This document shows positions 9,225 through 20,647 of a stretch of DNA of 64,000 nucleotides, in pieces. Where the stretch lies: NCBI GenBank assembly GCA_947258755.1, contig CAMYJO010000009.1, positions 1 through 64,000 of the forward strand, read 5' to 3'. The position numbers and the translations under genes are program-made. How positions within the stretch are numbered: position 1 is the stretch's first letter; each line of letters begins with the position of its first letter. This DNA is from an uncultured Gammaproteobacteria bacterium (GTDB lineage Bacteria; Pseudomonadota; Gammaproteobacteria; JAADHQ01). The notes beneath the pieces are model-generated. The model had not been told where the DNA came from and did no database searches. It worked only from the letters and a program-made list of their open reading frames with translations.

Positions 9225-9886
9225 AAGTTATTCTCATCGATGACCACGCACTGTTCCGCATTGGACTGGAAAGTATCCTCGAGCGACGTGGAGTAAGCGT
9301 TATTGCCTCTCTGGGTGACGGTGAAGAAGGTATCCGCCTGGCTCAAGAACAGAAACCCGATATTGTCCTGCTGGATATGCGCATGCCACTTCTATCAGGC
9401 ACCCAGGTGCTGGGTAAACTCCGCACAGTCAATAGTGCTATCCCTGTCGTTATGCTAACAACCAGCAATGAAGAGACTGACCTGATAGAGTCATTGAGAA
9501 ATGGCGCGCAAGGCTATCTGCTGAAGGACATGGATCCTGATGAACTGGTTACCTCATTGCATGATGTATTGCGTGGAAAAACAGTAGTCGCACCGGAACT
9601 GACCAACGTTCTTGCAAAGGTAGTGCAACAAGGTGACAACAAACAAGAAGACAAAAGCAGTACATTTGCTGAACTGACACCACGTGAACATGAAATACTC
9701 TGTCACCTTGCCGAAGGGCAAAGCAACAAGGTTATTGCCCGCAACCTGGGAATATCAGATGGCACCGTGAAATTACACGTCAAGGCCATATTACGTAAAT
9801 TGGATGTGCATTCACGAGTAGAAGCTGCTGTTATCGCTGTCGAGCAGCAATTATGTGACAAGTCGAAAAACTCCAATCAATCATAG
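9221..9886 (+). CDS. NarL/FixJ-family response regulator
   Basis: A 221-residue regulator. The receiver domain carries the acidic pair (LIDDH) and the phosphoacceptor Asp52 in LLDMRMP. The LuxR-type helix-turn-helix (LTPREHEILCHLAEG, then NLGISDGTVKLHV) occupies about 148-210. Its ATGA start/stop overlap with the upstream kinase gene makes the two a coupled pair. Whether it controls dsr genes, nitrate genes or both cannot be read from the sequence; no convincing NarL heptamer pair was found in the window. Confidence 0.9.
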   Translation: MKVILIDDHALFRIGLESILERRGVSVIASLGDGEEGIRLAQEQKPDIVLLDMRMPLLSGTQVLGKLRTVNSAIPVVMLTTSNEETDLIESLRNGAQGYLLKDMDPDELVTSLHDVLRGKTVVAPELTNVLAKVVQQGDNKQEDKSSTFAELTPREHEILCHLAEGQSNKVIARNLGISDGTVKLHVKAILRKLDVHSRVEAAVIAVEQQLCDKSKNSNQS

Positions 9887-9905
9887 ATTTTCCATGGAGC
9901 CTGAA

Positions 9906-10370
9906 ATGAAAAGCTTTGCCAACCTGATCGATGATGTTTTACCGGAAATAACTGAAATTTTTCCCTGGGATCTAGATGAGAAACTAAAGAGCAATCCTGA
10001 TATTACCTTGCTGGATATCCGTGAGCCTTATGAATTCGAGGTTATGCGTATCAAAGGCTCTATCAATGTGCCCAGAGGTGTACTTGAATCTGCCTGTGAT
10101 TGGGGATTTGAAGAGACCGTACCGGAAATTGCCTGTTGTCGTGACCGTGAGGTTGTTGTTATATGTCGCTCAGGTAACCGCACTGCATTGGCAGCATATA
10201 CCATGCAGCAGATGGGATATAATAACGTGGCCTCACTAAAAACCGGCCTGACCGGATGGAATGATTATGAATTACCCCTGGTAAATAATGAAGGTAAAGT
10301 TGTCGATATAGAAGAAGGTGACGTCTTTTTCGAGCCCAAGGTTAGGCCTGAACAGATGCCTCCAAAATAG
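9906..10370 (+). CDS. Single-domain rhodanese-like sulfurtransferase
   Basis: A 154-residue rhodanese domain with an LLDIREPYEFE strand and an active-site loop CRSGNR, nucleophile at about Cys87. A leading helix of about 30 residues precedes the domain, and no signal peptide is seen, so it is cytoplasmic. The track start at 9855 overlaps the regulator gene; GGAG at 9896-9899 with 6-base spacing favours ATG 9906. Cytoplasmic rhodaneses feed sulfane sulfur into the TusA/DsrE/DsrC relay in sulfur oxidisers, so a role beside dsr is plausible. It lies 19 bases after the regulator and before a strong terminator, so it is probably the last gene of the unit. Confidence 0.85.
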   Translation: MKSFANLIDDVLPEITEIFPWDLDEKLKSNPDITLLDIREPYEFEVMRIKGSINVPRGVLESACDWGFEETVPEIACCRDREVVVICRSGNRTALAAYTMQQMGYNNVASLKTGLTGWNDYELPLVNNEGKVVDIEEGDVFFEPKVRPEQMPPK

Positions 10371-10440
10371 GTTTTACAACCTACTGGTTACACCAGAGAG
10401 ATAGCATGCATTGTTTTTAATTTGTAATGATATTCCCAAT

Positions 10441-10470
10441 AAAAACGGGCAGTGAACACTGCCCGTTTTT
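10441..10470. terminator. Bidirectional intrinsic terminator
   Basis: A perfect 14-bp inverted repeat (AAAAACGGGCAGTG / CACTGCCCGTTTTT) surrounds AA. It has a run of T on both strands, so it can end the rhodanese transcript on the plus strand and the chemoreceptor transcript on the minus strand. Confidence 0.9.
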
Positions 10471-10499
10471 ATTGTCCAACTATTGCTTAGGACGCCCGC

Positions 10500-12410
10500 T
10501 TAAATCTTGAACCTACTCACCAGCAATTGCAGATCAGATGCCAAACCAGCCATTTCCTGACTGGCATTGGATGTCTGACTAGCAGCATCTGCCGATTCTT
10601 CAGCAACATCATTGATACTAATAATATTTTTATTAATCTCTTCTGCTACTGAGCTCTGCTCATCTGCTGCACTGGCAATTTGCATATTCATATCATTAAT
10701 ATTGGTGATCGAAGAAGTAATGGTATCCAGTGAGGAACCTGCAGTTTGTGCACTGGTGACGCCGACTTCTGCCTGTTTCTTACTGTCTTCAATCGCCTTG
10801 ACCGCTTCATGTGCATCAGCCTGCAAACGACCTATCATATCGTTTATCTCTTCAGTTGACTGCTGTGTTCTACTAGCCAGGGTTCGTACCTCATCGGCTA
10901 CCACAGCAAAGCCTCTACCTTGCTCACCTGCACGCGCGGCCTCAATAGCGGCATTCAATGCCAACAGGTTAGTCTGCTCGGCGATACCGCGGATAACATC
11001 CAGTACTGTACCGATACTCTGACTGTCTTCCTCCAGTCGCTGAATAACATCGGATGCTTCATTAATCTCGCCGGCAAGGGCGTTAATGGCATCAACTGTG
11101 GCCTGCACGACTTCGTGTCCATGACGCGTCTCTTCATCAGCATTGTGTGCCGACGATGCGGCTTCTGATGCATGACGCGCAACCTCTTGCACGGTTGAAG
11201 TCATCTCATTCATGGCAGTAGCGACTTGCTCAGTCTCTGAACGCTGTCGCTGTATACCCATATTGGTACTTTCTGTAATGGCAGACATTTCTTCAGCCGC
11301 CGCACCCAGTTGTCCTGTGGAGCTACTGATATGCTTAACCATCTCGTGTACACGTTCGACGAACTGGTTAAAGGATTTAGACAATTCGCCTAATTCGTCA
11401 TTGCTTGTTTCTTCAAGTCTCTGCGTCAGGTCACCTTCACCCTCAGCAATATTATTCAAGGCAAGCACTGTTTTCTTGATACGACCAGAGATACCACGTC
11501 CAATAAACCAGGCCACCAACAAGCCAACAACAATGGCAACAACACCAATAATAACGGTGACGTTACGGGCATCCGTATGGGCTTGTACGTAGGAACTACG
11601 ATCCATGATCAGTTCCAGTATTGCCGTTGGGTTACCTGAAAAGTCCTTGACCGATTCTGTGTAAATTGCTACTGGCGTATCACCGATGACTGATTCGCGA
11701 ATAACTGATTCACCATTCATGACACTTTCCAAGGTAGACGTTTCTACCTCTAGCGGACTAGCTAATGTAGACGCAACAGACTTGAAACCAGCACCATCCC
11801 TTATATACATAACTACGTCTGCTTTAAACTCATTTTTAAAACGCTCGAGAAATTTATTACCCAGCGCTAGACCAAATTCTACACTGCCCTGGTGTTCGCC
11901 ATTATGTGAAACAGGTACTACACCACGTATACCGATTCCAGCTACACCCTTCTCCAGACCGCGTATTGGTTTTTTTGTCGCGTTCGCCTGAACGACAGTC
12001 TTACGAAATCCTGAAAGATCATCACCAAACTTTTTCGGCTTATGGATGCGCAAAAATGAATGACCATTAGGGGTATGAAACTGGAACTGTTTCACGCCAT
12101 AACGTTCTTTTAATATTTTAAATGATGGCAGCATCGCATCCAGTACACCTTGCCTATCGCGTGCGGCAAATTTTGCACTAATCTCATCCAGACTGGCTAC
12201 CTGTAATGCCAGGGCTTCAGCCATATGCGATTCAGTAGTGACCGTTTGCTGTAAAGCTGAATGCATTTGTTTTAACTGCATCAATTGGGCATCTTCCGAG
12301 ATCTTGCCGATATTTCCCAGCACCACCGGGAGGATTACCGCAATGACCAGAATTAATACTGCTCCAAATCCAAGCTCGATCTTTTTTGAAATATCTAAAT
12401 TCTTAAACAT
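10500..12410 (-). CDS. Methyl-accepting chemotaxis protein with periplasmic dCache_3-type sensor
   Basis: A 636-residue transducer. It has an N-terminal membrane helix (about 13-31) and a periplasmic domain (about 35-275) with the dCache_3-like stretch [20 protein letters not shown] second helix near 285-305, a HAMP domain and a long cytoplasmic signalling bundle follow. The bundle tip ([20 protein letters not shown]) is the highly conserved CheA/CheW contact region. The ligand is not readable. A flagellar sigma-28-type promoter lies about 100 bases upstream, so expression is probably tied to motility, and a shared terminator ends the gene at 10441-10470. No che or flagellar genes are nearby. 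Confidence 0.93.
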   Translation of the reverse strand: MFKNLDISKKIELGFGAVLILVIAVILPVVLGNIGKISEDAQLMQLKQMHSALQQTVTTESHMAEALALQVASLDEISAKFAARDRQGVLDAMLPSFKILKERYGVKQFQFHTPNGHSFLRIHKPKKFGDDLSGFRKTVVQANATKKPIRGLEKGVAGIGIRGVVPVSHNGEHQGSVEFGLALGNKFLERFKNEFKADVVMYIRDGAGFKSVASTLASPLEVETSTLESVMNGESVIRESVIGDTPVAIYTESVKDFSGNPTAILELIMDRSSYVQAHTDARNVTVIIGVVAIVVGLLVAWFIGRGISGRIKKTVLALNNIAEGEGDLTQRLEETSNDELGELSKSFNQFVERVHEMVKHISSSTGQLGAAAEEMSAITESTNMGIQRQRSETEQVATAMNEMTSTVQEVARHASEAASSAHNADEETRHGHEVVQATVDAINALAGEINEASDVIQRLEEDSQSIGTVLDVIRGIAEQTNLLALNAAIEAARAGEQGRGFAVVADEVRTLASRTQQSTEEINDMIGRLQADAHEAVKAIEDSKKQAEVGVTSAQTAGSSLDTITSSITNINDMNMQIASAADEQSSVAEEINKNIISINDVAEESADAASQTSNASQEMAGLASDLQLLVSRFKI

Positions 12411-12510
12411 GTCTATATTACCTGCGCATCAATAAATAGTATTCAGCCATAACCTAGCCCGCTGCCAAGATGCAACGGAAGCACAGGTGATTCCTGTACA
12501 AGTTATCTAC

Positions 12511-12537
12511 TTATCGGAAAAATGTGCTGATACTTGA
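12511..12537 (-). promoter_or_regulatory. Sigma-28 (FliA)-type promoter for the chemoreceptor
   Basis: Read on the minus strand, TCAAGTAT is followed after 11 bases by TCCGATAA. This is close to the FliA consensus TAAAGTTT-N11-GCCGATAA, with the correct spacer, and it points at the chemoreceptor start about 100 bases away. The rest of the 335-base gap 12411-12745 shows no gene or convincing terminator for cysG. Confidence 0.6.
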
Positions 12538-12745
12538 GTCTGGAACAGTGAAAAATGACTATCTTGTAGCTGAATTTGCTATCACAGCCAATCTATTAGC
12601 AAAATATCACGTAATTCCATTAAATATCATAGAGATATGAAAGATAGATACTTTCTATTACTTATTATTTACATGGATAAAGTAGGCGCGATGTCCGGTG
12701 CCTGCGCCAGGCTTATACCTTCAGAGGATAATATTCAGAAACGAC

Positions 12746-14134
12746 TTAGTGCTGGAACCAGTTAAGCCGTTCATGCAGCGTGACAACCTTACCGACGATA
12801 ATCAAGGTCGGCGGCTTTATGTCAGAGTCTTTCACCGCTTGCGGCATGCTCTCGAGGACACCGGTGACCACTTTCTGCTCCGGCGTTGTAGCCTTTTGCA
12901 CAAGCGCAATCGGTGTATCAGACGGCATGCCGTGGGCGATAAGCTCGCGGCAAATGACGTCCAGTCCCTGCAATCCCATGTAGAAAACGATGGTCTGGTT
13001 CGGTTGTGCCAGACCATCCCAGTTCAGGTTCATGGAACCATCTTTTAAATGTCCGGTGGCAAAGACCACTGATTGCGAATAATCTCTGTGCGTGAGCGGA
13101 ATACCTGCATAGGACGCGGCCCCTGAGGCTGCCGTTACTGCGGGAACCACTTGAAAAGGCACCTCTTGTTGCATCAGCGTATCGATCTCTTCGCCGCCAC
13201 GACCGAAAATAAACGGGTCGCCACCCTTCAGCCGACATACCTTCTTGCCTTCCTTACCAAGCCTGGCAAGCAGATGATTGATATCTTCCTGTGGCACGGC
13301 ATGATTAGAGCGTTCCTTTCCGACATAAATTCTGTCCGCATCACGTCTGACCAGATCGAGTATTTGTTTTGACACCAAACGATCATAGACGACGACATCC
13401 GCCTGTTGCATTAGACGTAGTGCTCTAAAAGTCAGCAAATCTGGATCGCCAGGCCCGGCACCCACCAGATAGACCTCGCCAACATCATGATGCTGCTTAT
13501 TTTGCGCATCCTTAAATTCCTGGCTTAGATACTCACGTGCACGCGCATCCTGTCCTGCCATGACCATTTCAACTACCGGACCTGACAGTATTCTCTCCCA
13601 GAAATAGCGTCGCTCATCCACACTGGAGAAAACCTGTTTGGCCATTTCGCGGTTTTCTTCCATGAGTTCACCGAGGCGACCATACGCAGACGGAATCATT
13701 GATTCCAGTTTTGAGCGTAAAGTACGTGCCAGCACTGGTGACGAACCGCCTGTTGAAATGGCAATCTGAACCGGCGAGCGATCGATAATAGAGGGCATAA
13801 TAAAACTACCCAAATCGGGATTGTCGACCACATTGACCGGTACATTGTGTTGATTGGCCCATGACGAAATAGATTCATTGACGGCATGATTATCGGTTGC
13901 CGCAATAACCAATGCCTTGCCCGATAAATCATCCTCAGTGTATTCACCCTGACGATACTCGATAATATTTTGCTCTTGCAGTTCTTTCAGGTTGTCACAC
14001 AACTCGGTTGAAATAACCGTGACCCTGGCTCCGGCATCAAGTAACAGGCTGACTTTTCGCTCGGCAACATTACCGCCGCCAATAACCAGACAAGGGCGCT
14101 CGCGGATATTCAGAAAAATCGGTAAGAAATCCAT
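12746..14134 (-). CDS. cysG: Siroheme synthase CysG (trifunctional)
   Basis: A 462-residue fusion. The N-terminal precorrin-2 dehydrogenase/ferrochelatase half has an NAD-binding GGGNVAERK motif. The C-terminal uroporphyrinogen-III methyltransferase half starts at VYLVGAGPGDPDLLT (about 215) and has KGGDPFIFGRGGEE. It makes siroheme from uroporphyrinogen III using SAM and NAD. The track begins at a TTG, but family members start at MDFLPIF, so ATG 14134 is chosen, with a weak AGG upstream. Siroheme is the precursor of the DsrAB cofactor modified by DsrN, so its position 5.5 kb from dsrN fits. It may also serve assimilatory sulfite or nitrite reductase. Confidence 0.93.
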   Translation of the reverse strand: MDFLPIFLNIRERPCLVIGGGNVAERKVSLLLDAGARVTVISTELCDNLKELQEQNIIEYRQGEYTEDDLSGKALVIAATDNHAVNESISSWANQHNVPVNVVDNPDLGSFIMPSIIDRSPVQIAISTGGSSPVLARTLRSKLESMIPSAYGRLGELMEENREMAKQVFSSVDERRYFWERILSGPVVEMVMAGQDARAREYLSQEFKDAQNKQHHDVGEVYLVGAGPGDPDLLTFRALRLMQQADVVVYDRLVSKQILDLVRRDADRIYVGKERSNHAVPQEDINHLLARLGKEGKKVCRLKGGDPFIFGRGGEEIDTLMQQEVPFQVVPAVTAASGAASYAGIPLTHRDYSQSVVFATGHLKDGSMNLNWDGLAQPNQTIVFYMGLQGLDVICRELIAHGMPSDTPIALVQKATTPEQKVVTGVLESMPQAVKDSDIKPPTLIIVGKVVTLHERLNWFQH

Positions 14135-14192
14135 ACAACTAACCTGCAATTAATTTTGATGACATAATGAAAGTACAGCGATAAACGACAGC

Positions 14193-14198
14193 ATTATA
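14193..14198 (-). promoter_or_regulatory. Predicted -10 element for cysG
   Basis: A perfect TATAAT on the minus strand lies about 60 bases before the cysG start. No good -35 hexamer is found at 16-18 bases, so this is a partial promoter call. Confidence 0.4.
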
Positions 14199-14226
14199 CA
14201 TTTTTTAGCCCAACGGCTACCAGTCG

Positions 14227-14254
14227 AGCCATGAATTTTGCGAATTTCATGGCT
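14227..14254 (-). other. Stem-loop between serS and cysG
   Basis: A 9-bp inverted repeat (AGCCATGAA / TTCATGGCT) lies just past the serS stop codon. No T-run follows it on the minus strand, so it is not a standard terminator and may only protect the serS mRNA end. Confidence 0.4.
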
Positions 14255-14263
14255 GATATAGGG

Positions 14264-15835
<1,572 letters not shown>

Positions 15836-15846
15836 ATTATTCTTAC

Positions 15847-16224
15847 TCATAACTGTCGCCCTAACATCATACCCATCCAGGTTGCCCCAAGACAAAGAAA
15901 CACGCTCATCACAATATTCAAAACAGCCTTCTGTGCTTCGCCATTCTGCATTAATAGCAACGTTTCCATCGAGAAAGTGGAAAACGTCGTCAACGCACCC
16001 AATAGGCCTATCTGGATAGCCGCACGCCACTCCGGTCCCAGGCTAAACCGCTCCAGTAACAGAATATAAAGCACGCCCATGCCCAGACAACCAATCACAT
16101 TGGCCATCAGTGTGCCGTATGGAAAACCTCGGCCTAGCATGGCATGGGTCGCATTCGAAATAGCAAACCGAAGCACGGCCCCTACTGCACCACCAGTGGC
16201 TATAAACACCAGAAGCTTAATCAA
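15847..16224 (-). CDS. crcB: CrcB/Fluc fluoride ion channel
   Basis: A 125-residue, four-helix membrane protein with the family signature: a GGAVGAVLRF start, an FPYGTLMANVIGC helix, and TTFSTFS around the sodium/fluoride site. As a single-gene Fluc it would form an antiparallel homodimer that exports fluoride. No fluoride riboswitch was recognised upstream; the 50-base gap to rarA is too short for a full one. A DUF190 gene follows in frame-broken form. Confidence 0.92.
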   Translation of the reverse strand: MIKLLVFIATGGAVGAVLRFAISNATHAMLGRGFPYGTLMANVIGCLGMGVLYILLLERFSLGPEWRAAIQIGLLGALTTFSTFSMETLLLMQNGEAQKAVLNIVMSVFLCLGATWMGMMLGRQL

Positions 16225-16274
16225 TACGGGACCCCCACAAATTGTTACTATGGCCGCTATTGTACATTTTTTCC

Positions 16275-17612
16275 TCAGGATTTACCTTTTTTCCTGGCTT
16301 TTTCATCTTCTGTCCGCAGGAAATTTAATTTTTCGGCGATCTTGATTTCAAGTCCACGATCAACCGGAAAATAATATTGCCGCTCTCCCATTCCCTCTGG
16401 AAAATAGTGCTCGCCCGCCGCATAGGCATCACCCTCATCATGGGCATAACGATAATCCTTGCCGTAATCCATCGCTTTCATCAACTGCGTGGGGGCATTA
16501 CGTAGATGCATCGGCACCTCTAGTGAGCCGTGCTCCCTGGCATCCTTCATCGCCGCCTTGAAAGCGGAATAAACAGCATTACTCTTCGCCGCACAGGCCA
16601 GATAGACGACGGCCTGAGCCAGGGCCAATTCACCCTCCGGGCTACCCAGTCTTTCCTGTACATCCCAAGCGTTCAAGCAAATGGACAAGGCGCGGGGATC
16701 GGCATTACCGATGTCCTCGCTGGCCATGCGCACCACGCGTCTGGCAATGTACAAAGGGTCACAACCGCCATCGAGCATACGCGTTAACCAGTACAGGGCG
16801 GCATCCACTGCAGAACCCCTAACCGCTTTATGCAAGGCAGATATCTGCTCATAGAAGGCATCCCCTCCTTTGTCGAATCGTCGGACGCCACCACTGACTA
16901 CATCCTTCAATATTTCCAGTGTAATATTATTTTCAACATCTCTGGATTCGGCAATATCGGCCGCGATTTCGAGCATGTTCAAGGCATAGCGAGCATCGCC
17001 ATCGGCGGCCAGGGCCAGTAACTGCAAGGCCTCATCATCGATGTGAATTTGCCTGTTGCCCAGACCGCGCTCGGTATCTGCCAGGGCTCGCCGCAGCAGA
17101 TCAATGATACTGTCCTGGTCCAGACTCTTGAGCACGTAGACGCGAACCCGCGATAACAAGGCATTATTTAACTCAAACGATGGGTTTTCAGTCGTTGCAC
17201 CGATAAAGGTGATGGTGCCATCTTCAACGTGAGGCAAAAAGGCATCTTGCTGTGCCTTGTTAAAACGATGTACTTCATCAACAAAAAGGATACTGCCACG
17301 ATCAAACTGCTGGCGATTTAATTTGGCGGCTTCGATGGCCTGTCTGATATCCTTGACACCGGATAATACCGCCGAAAGACTGGTAAACTCGGCATTTGCA
17401 TAATGGGCAATCATGCGCGCTAATGTGGTTTTTCCGGTACCGGGAGGCCCCCAGAACAACATCGAGTGTAGGTGCCCATGCTCGAGCGCTTGATGCAATG
17501 TCTTCGATTCATCCAGAAGATGTGCCTGGCCGACGACTTCGTCAAGCAATCGTGGCCGCATACGATCTGCCAAAGGGCGATAATCTTGCTGCTTGTCGTC
17601 CCCGGCATTCAA
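16275..17612 (-). CDS. rarA: Replication-associated recombination protein RarA (MgsA)
   Basis: A 445-residue AAA+ ATPase of the clamp-loader-like RarA/WRNIP1 family. Walker [10 protein letters not shown] lies near residue 55, Walker [11 protein letters not shown] near 105, sensor 1 GATTENPSF follows, and the C-terminal tetramerisation domain has the conserved [12 protein letters not shown] segment. It acts at stalled forks with single-strand-binding protein. It is 15 bases downstream of lolA on the same strand, in the standard lolA-rarA arrangement. Confidence 0.95.
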   Translation of the reverse strand: MNAGDDKQQDYRPLADRMRPRLLDEVVGQAHLLDESKTLHQALEHGHLHSMLFWGPPGTGKTTLARMIAHYANAEFTSLSAVLSGVKDIRQAIEAAKLNRQQFDRGSILFVDEVHRFNKAQQDAFLPHVEDGTITFIGATTENPSFELNNALLSRVRVYVLKSLDQDSIIDLLRRALADTERGLGNRQIHIDDEALQLLALAADGDARYALNMLEIAADIAESRDVENNITLEILKDVVSGGVRRFDKGGDAFYEQISALHKAVRGSAVDAALYWLTRMLDGGCDPLYIARRVVRMASEDIGNADPRALSICLNAWDVQERLGSPEGELALAQAVVYLACAAKSNAVYSAFKAAMKDAREHGSLEVPMHLRNAPTQLMKAMDYGKDYRYAHDEGDAYAAGEHYFPEGMGERQYYFPVDRGLEIKIAEKLNFLRTEDEKARKKGKS

Positions 17613-17627
17613 GACTTTACTATGTGC

Positions 17628-18248
17628 TTATAATTGATCACCACCGATCACATCAGTACCCGGTGGAACGTTAAAATGAAATTTTGTTGTATCAATATCG
17701 GCATTCGTTTTCAGCGATTTGAAATGAATCAGGGTTCGCTGACCCAGCTTGTCTTTGAGCTCCAACAGGGCCAGGACATCATTTAAAAAAGCTACGGAAA
17801 TCTCGGCGAAGTCCGCATCGTCCTGTTTCGGAACCAGGGTCACCCATTGATGTTTATCACCACGATCGACCTCGATGAGTTTGAAGTCGCGGTCCAAAGG
17901 ATGTTTTCCGCTTAACACCAGGGCCGGCGCATTGCCCATGGCGCTGTCTTCCTGCTTGACCGTGACCTGGTCCAGTTCCGGGTCATAAATCCAGATGCGT
18001 AGGCCATCTGCAACAATGGTCTGTGGGTAAGGCTCATTATATTCCCAACGAAACAAACCCGGTCTTTTAATCCACACCTTACCTTTGGACTCCTGCACCA
18101 TATTGTCATTGGCATCTTTCAGTTCCTGGTGAAAGTCGGCTTCAATAGTCCGAATGTCATCGTGAAAACGATTGAGCTGGTCCATGGCGCTTGCCGCAAA
18201 AATGCTGGCATGAAACAGGCAGAGGGATAATACTAACAATACACGCAT
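17628..18248 (-). CDS. lolA: Outer-membrane lipoprotein carrier protein LolA
   Basis: A 206-residue periplasmic chaperone with a signal peptide of about 18-20 residues (cleavage near FAASA). The LolA beta-barrel pattern is clear: DIRTIEADFHQ, GKVWIKRPGLFRWEY and DPELDQVTVKQ. It carries lipoproteins from LolCDE to LolB. AGGA 8 bases before ATG supports the start. It lies between ftsK (27 bases upstream) and rarA. Confidence 0.94.
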   Translation of the reverse strand: MRVLLVLSLCLFHASIFAASAMDQLNRFHDDIRTIEADFHQELKDANDNMVQESKGKVWIKRPGLFRWEYNEPYPQTIVADGLRIWIYDPELDQVTVKQEDSAMGNAPALVLSGKHPLDRDFKLIEVDRGDKHQWVTLVPKQDDADFAEISVAFLNDVLALLELKDKLGQRTLIHFKSLKTNADIDTTKFHFNVPPGTDVIGGDQL

Positions 18249-18275
18249 AATTTATTCCTAAAAAGAATCTGACTA

Positions 18276-20588
18276 TCAGTCCTTGATCGGCGGCGGAGCG
18301 ATGACCTCACGACTACCATTGGACTGCATACTGGTGACGATGCCTGCCGCTTCCATGGCCTCAATCATTCGCGCTGCGCGGTTATAACCAATTTTCAGGC
18401 GGCGCTGTACCGAAGATATCGAGGCCCGGCGTGTTTCAGTAACGATCATCACGGCTTCATCATACAAAGGATCAGACTCATCATCGGACTCAGAAGTTTC
18501 ACCCGGTAATAAAACGGGTATTCCACCCTGCTCCGCATCAACAATATCGTCCAGATAATCCGGCTCACCCAGCTTCTTCAACTGCGCCACAACCTTGTGC
18601 ACCTCATGGTCTTCGACGAAGGCGCCGTGCACACGTGTCGGCAGACCACTACCCGGACTCAGGTATAACATGTCACCATGACCCAGCAGTTGCTCCGCAC
18701 CACCCTGGTCGAGGATGGTCCTCGAATCCACTTTTGATGAAACCTGGAAGGCAATACGGGTCGGAATATTCGCCTTGATCAGACCGGTAATGACATTCAC
18801 GGAGGGTCGCTGGGTCGCAACAATCAGGTGGATACCGGCAGCACGTGCCTTTTGCGCAAGCCGCGCGATCAATTCTTCACATTTCTTGCCGACGATCATC
18901 ATCATATCGGCAAACTCATCGATAACGACGACGATCAAGGGCAGATGATTCAAGGTCGGTGGTGGTTCATCCGGGTCAAAGGCCTCTTCCGGTTTATATA
19001 ATGGATCCGGTATCGGCTCGTCCTTGTCAATGGCCTCCTTGACCTTACGGTTATAACCGGCAATATTTCGTACCCCGAGCGACGCCATTATACGGTAACG
19101 CCTTTCCATCTCGCCGACACACCAGCGCAGGGCATTGGCCGAATCGTTCATGTCGGTAATGACCGGGGTCAACAGGTGCGGTATGCCTTCATAGACTGAC
19201 AACTCCAGCATTTTCGGATCAATCAAAATCAGGCGCACGTCATTCGGAGTCGCCTTGTATAACAGACTCAAGATCATCGCATTCACGGCCACCGATTTAC
19301 CCGAACCGGTGGTTCCTGCCACCAGTAAATGCGGCATTTTACCCAAATCGACAACAATCGGATGACCACTGATATCCTTGCCCAAGGCCAGGGTCGCAGG
19401 TGAATTGGAATTGTCGTACTGCTGCGATCGCAGGATCTCACTCAAGAAAACAATCTCTCGATGCTCGTTCGGTATCTCAAGACCAATCGTTGATTTACCC
19501 GGTATCACCTCGACCACACGCATGCTAACGACAGACATCGCACGCGCCAGATCCTTGGCGAGGTTACTGATTTGACTGACCTTGACACCGGCGGCCGGTT
19601 GCACCTCAAAGCGCGTTATAACCGGACCGGGATGGACAGACTCGACCACCACCTCAATGCCAAAGTCACGCAGTTTCAACTCCAGTAATTGCGACATCGC
19701 CTCCAGGGCATCCTTGGAAAAACCCTTGGTCGATGGCACCGGATCATCGAGCAGAGACAGCGCCGGCAATTCGGTGTTCGGCGCCGGCTCAAACAATTGC
19801 ACCTGCTTTTCCTTTTCTATGCGCAAGCTGGGAGCAACGTCCTTGATAGTCGGTTCAATCTTGACCGGCCTACGATTTTCCAGCTTAACTTTTTCGACCT
19901 GGACAACATCAACGCGCTCCTTACGTGCCTTGCGCACTGCAAACCATTCACGAACTTCGCCCAAGAAGCCCCGCAACCTGTCAAAGGCATCGATGGTCAG
20001 TTTGCCGATGCGGTCCATCAGCTTCAGCCATGAAAGGCCTGTGAACAGGGTGATGCCGGTCAGGAACAGGGCCAGTAATAATAGTGTCGAACCCAGAGAA
20101 GCAAAGGCCTTCAATAGTACCAGGGCCACAGTCGAGCCGAGGATGCCGCCTGCCGATTGCTCGGGTAATAAACCTGGCTCTATTAGAAAGTGTAAGGAGG
20201 CCAGAGCCGTGCCGCTGATTAGGGTCAGCAGAAAGCCGCCGAAGCGGATTGAAAATATGCGGCCGTCAAACTCGCCGGTAACCTTGCGCTCGCGGTAGAT
20301 CAGCACCCCGGAATAGATAATCATGATCGGTACCAGATAGGCCAGGTAGCCAAATAGTAACAACAACACATCGGCAAACCACGCGCCGACCTGACCACCG
20401 GCATTGCTGACATCGCTGCGGCTGATCGTATTGGTCCAACCCGGATCACTGGTATGGTAGCTGGTCAGAATAATGAAGAAATAGATGCCAATGGCGCCGA
20501 ATACAAACAACGCTGCCTCACGCAGGCCGCGTGCGACATGGGTACCCAGTGGTTTTGAATCTGGTTTCTTTTTTCGCGCTTGCGCCAA
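18276..20588 (-). CDS. ftsK: DNA translocase FtsK
   Basis: A 770-residue protein. Four to five N-terminal membrane helices (about 20-190) anchor it at the division septum. A short linker of about 100 residues follows, much shorter than in E. coli (1,329 residues in all). The motor has Walker A GTTGSGKS near 426 and Walker [15 protein letters not shown] near 555. The C-terminal gamma domain ([20 protein letters not shown]) reads KOPS sites and activates XerCD at dif. The short linker is common outside enterics. Confidence 0.95.
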   Translation of the reverse strand: MAQARKKKPDSKPLGTHVARGLREAALFVFGAIGIYFFIILTSYHTSDPGWTNTISRSDVSNAGGQVGAWFADVLLLLFGYLAYLVPIMIIYSGVLIYRERKVTGEFDGRIFSIRFGGFLLTLISGTALASLHFLIEPGLLPEQSAGGILGSTVALVLLKAFASLGSTLLLLALFLTGITLFTGLSWLKLMDRIGKLTIDAFDRLRGFLGEVREWFAVRKARKERVDVVQVEKVKLENRRPVKIEPTIKDVAPSLRIEKEKQVQLFEPAPNTELPALSLLDDPVPSTKGFSKDALEAMSQLLELKLRDFGIEVVVESVHPGPVITRFEVQPAAGVKVSQISNLAKDLARAMSVVSMRVVEVIPGKSTIGLEIPNEHREIVFLSEILRSQQYDNSNSPATLALGKDISGHPIVVDLGKMPHLLVAGTTGSGKSVAVNAMILSLLYKATPNDVRLILIDPKMLELSVYEGIPHLLTPVITDMNDSANALRWCVGEMERRYRIMASLGVRNIAGYNRKVKEAIDKDEPIPDPLYKPEEAFDPDEPPPTLNHLPLIVVVIDEFADMMMIVGKKCEELIARLAQKARAAGIHLIVATQRPSVNVITGLIKANIPTRIAFQVSSKVDSRTILDQGGAEQLLGHGDMLYLSPGSGLPTRVHGAFVEDHEVHKVVAQLKKLGEPDYLDDIVDAEQGGIPVLLPGETSESDDESDPLYDEAVMIVTETRRASISSVQRRLKIGYNRAARMIEAMEAAGIVTSMQSNGSREVIAPPPIKD

Positions 20589-20647
20589 GTTTACACCTTT
20601 ACTTAAGAATATCCTATAAATGTCTAATTATTATAAATATAAGCGTG

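Noticed and set aside
19582-20298. Long plus-strand ORF (238 codons) opposite ftsK.
   Set aside because: Low-complexity antisense frame over the conserved FtsK linker and membrane region; no ribosome-binding site.
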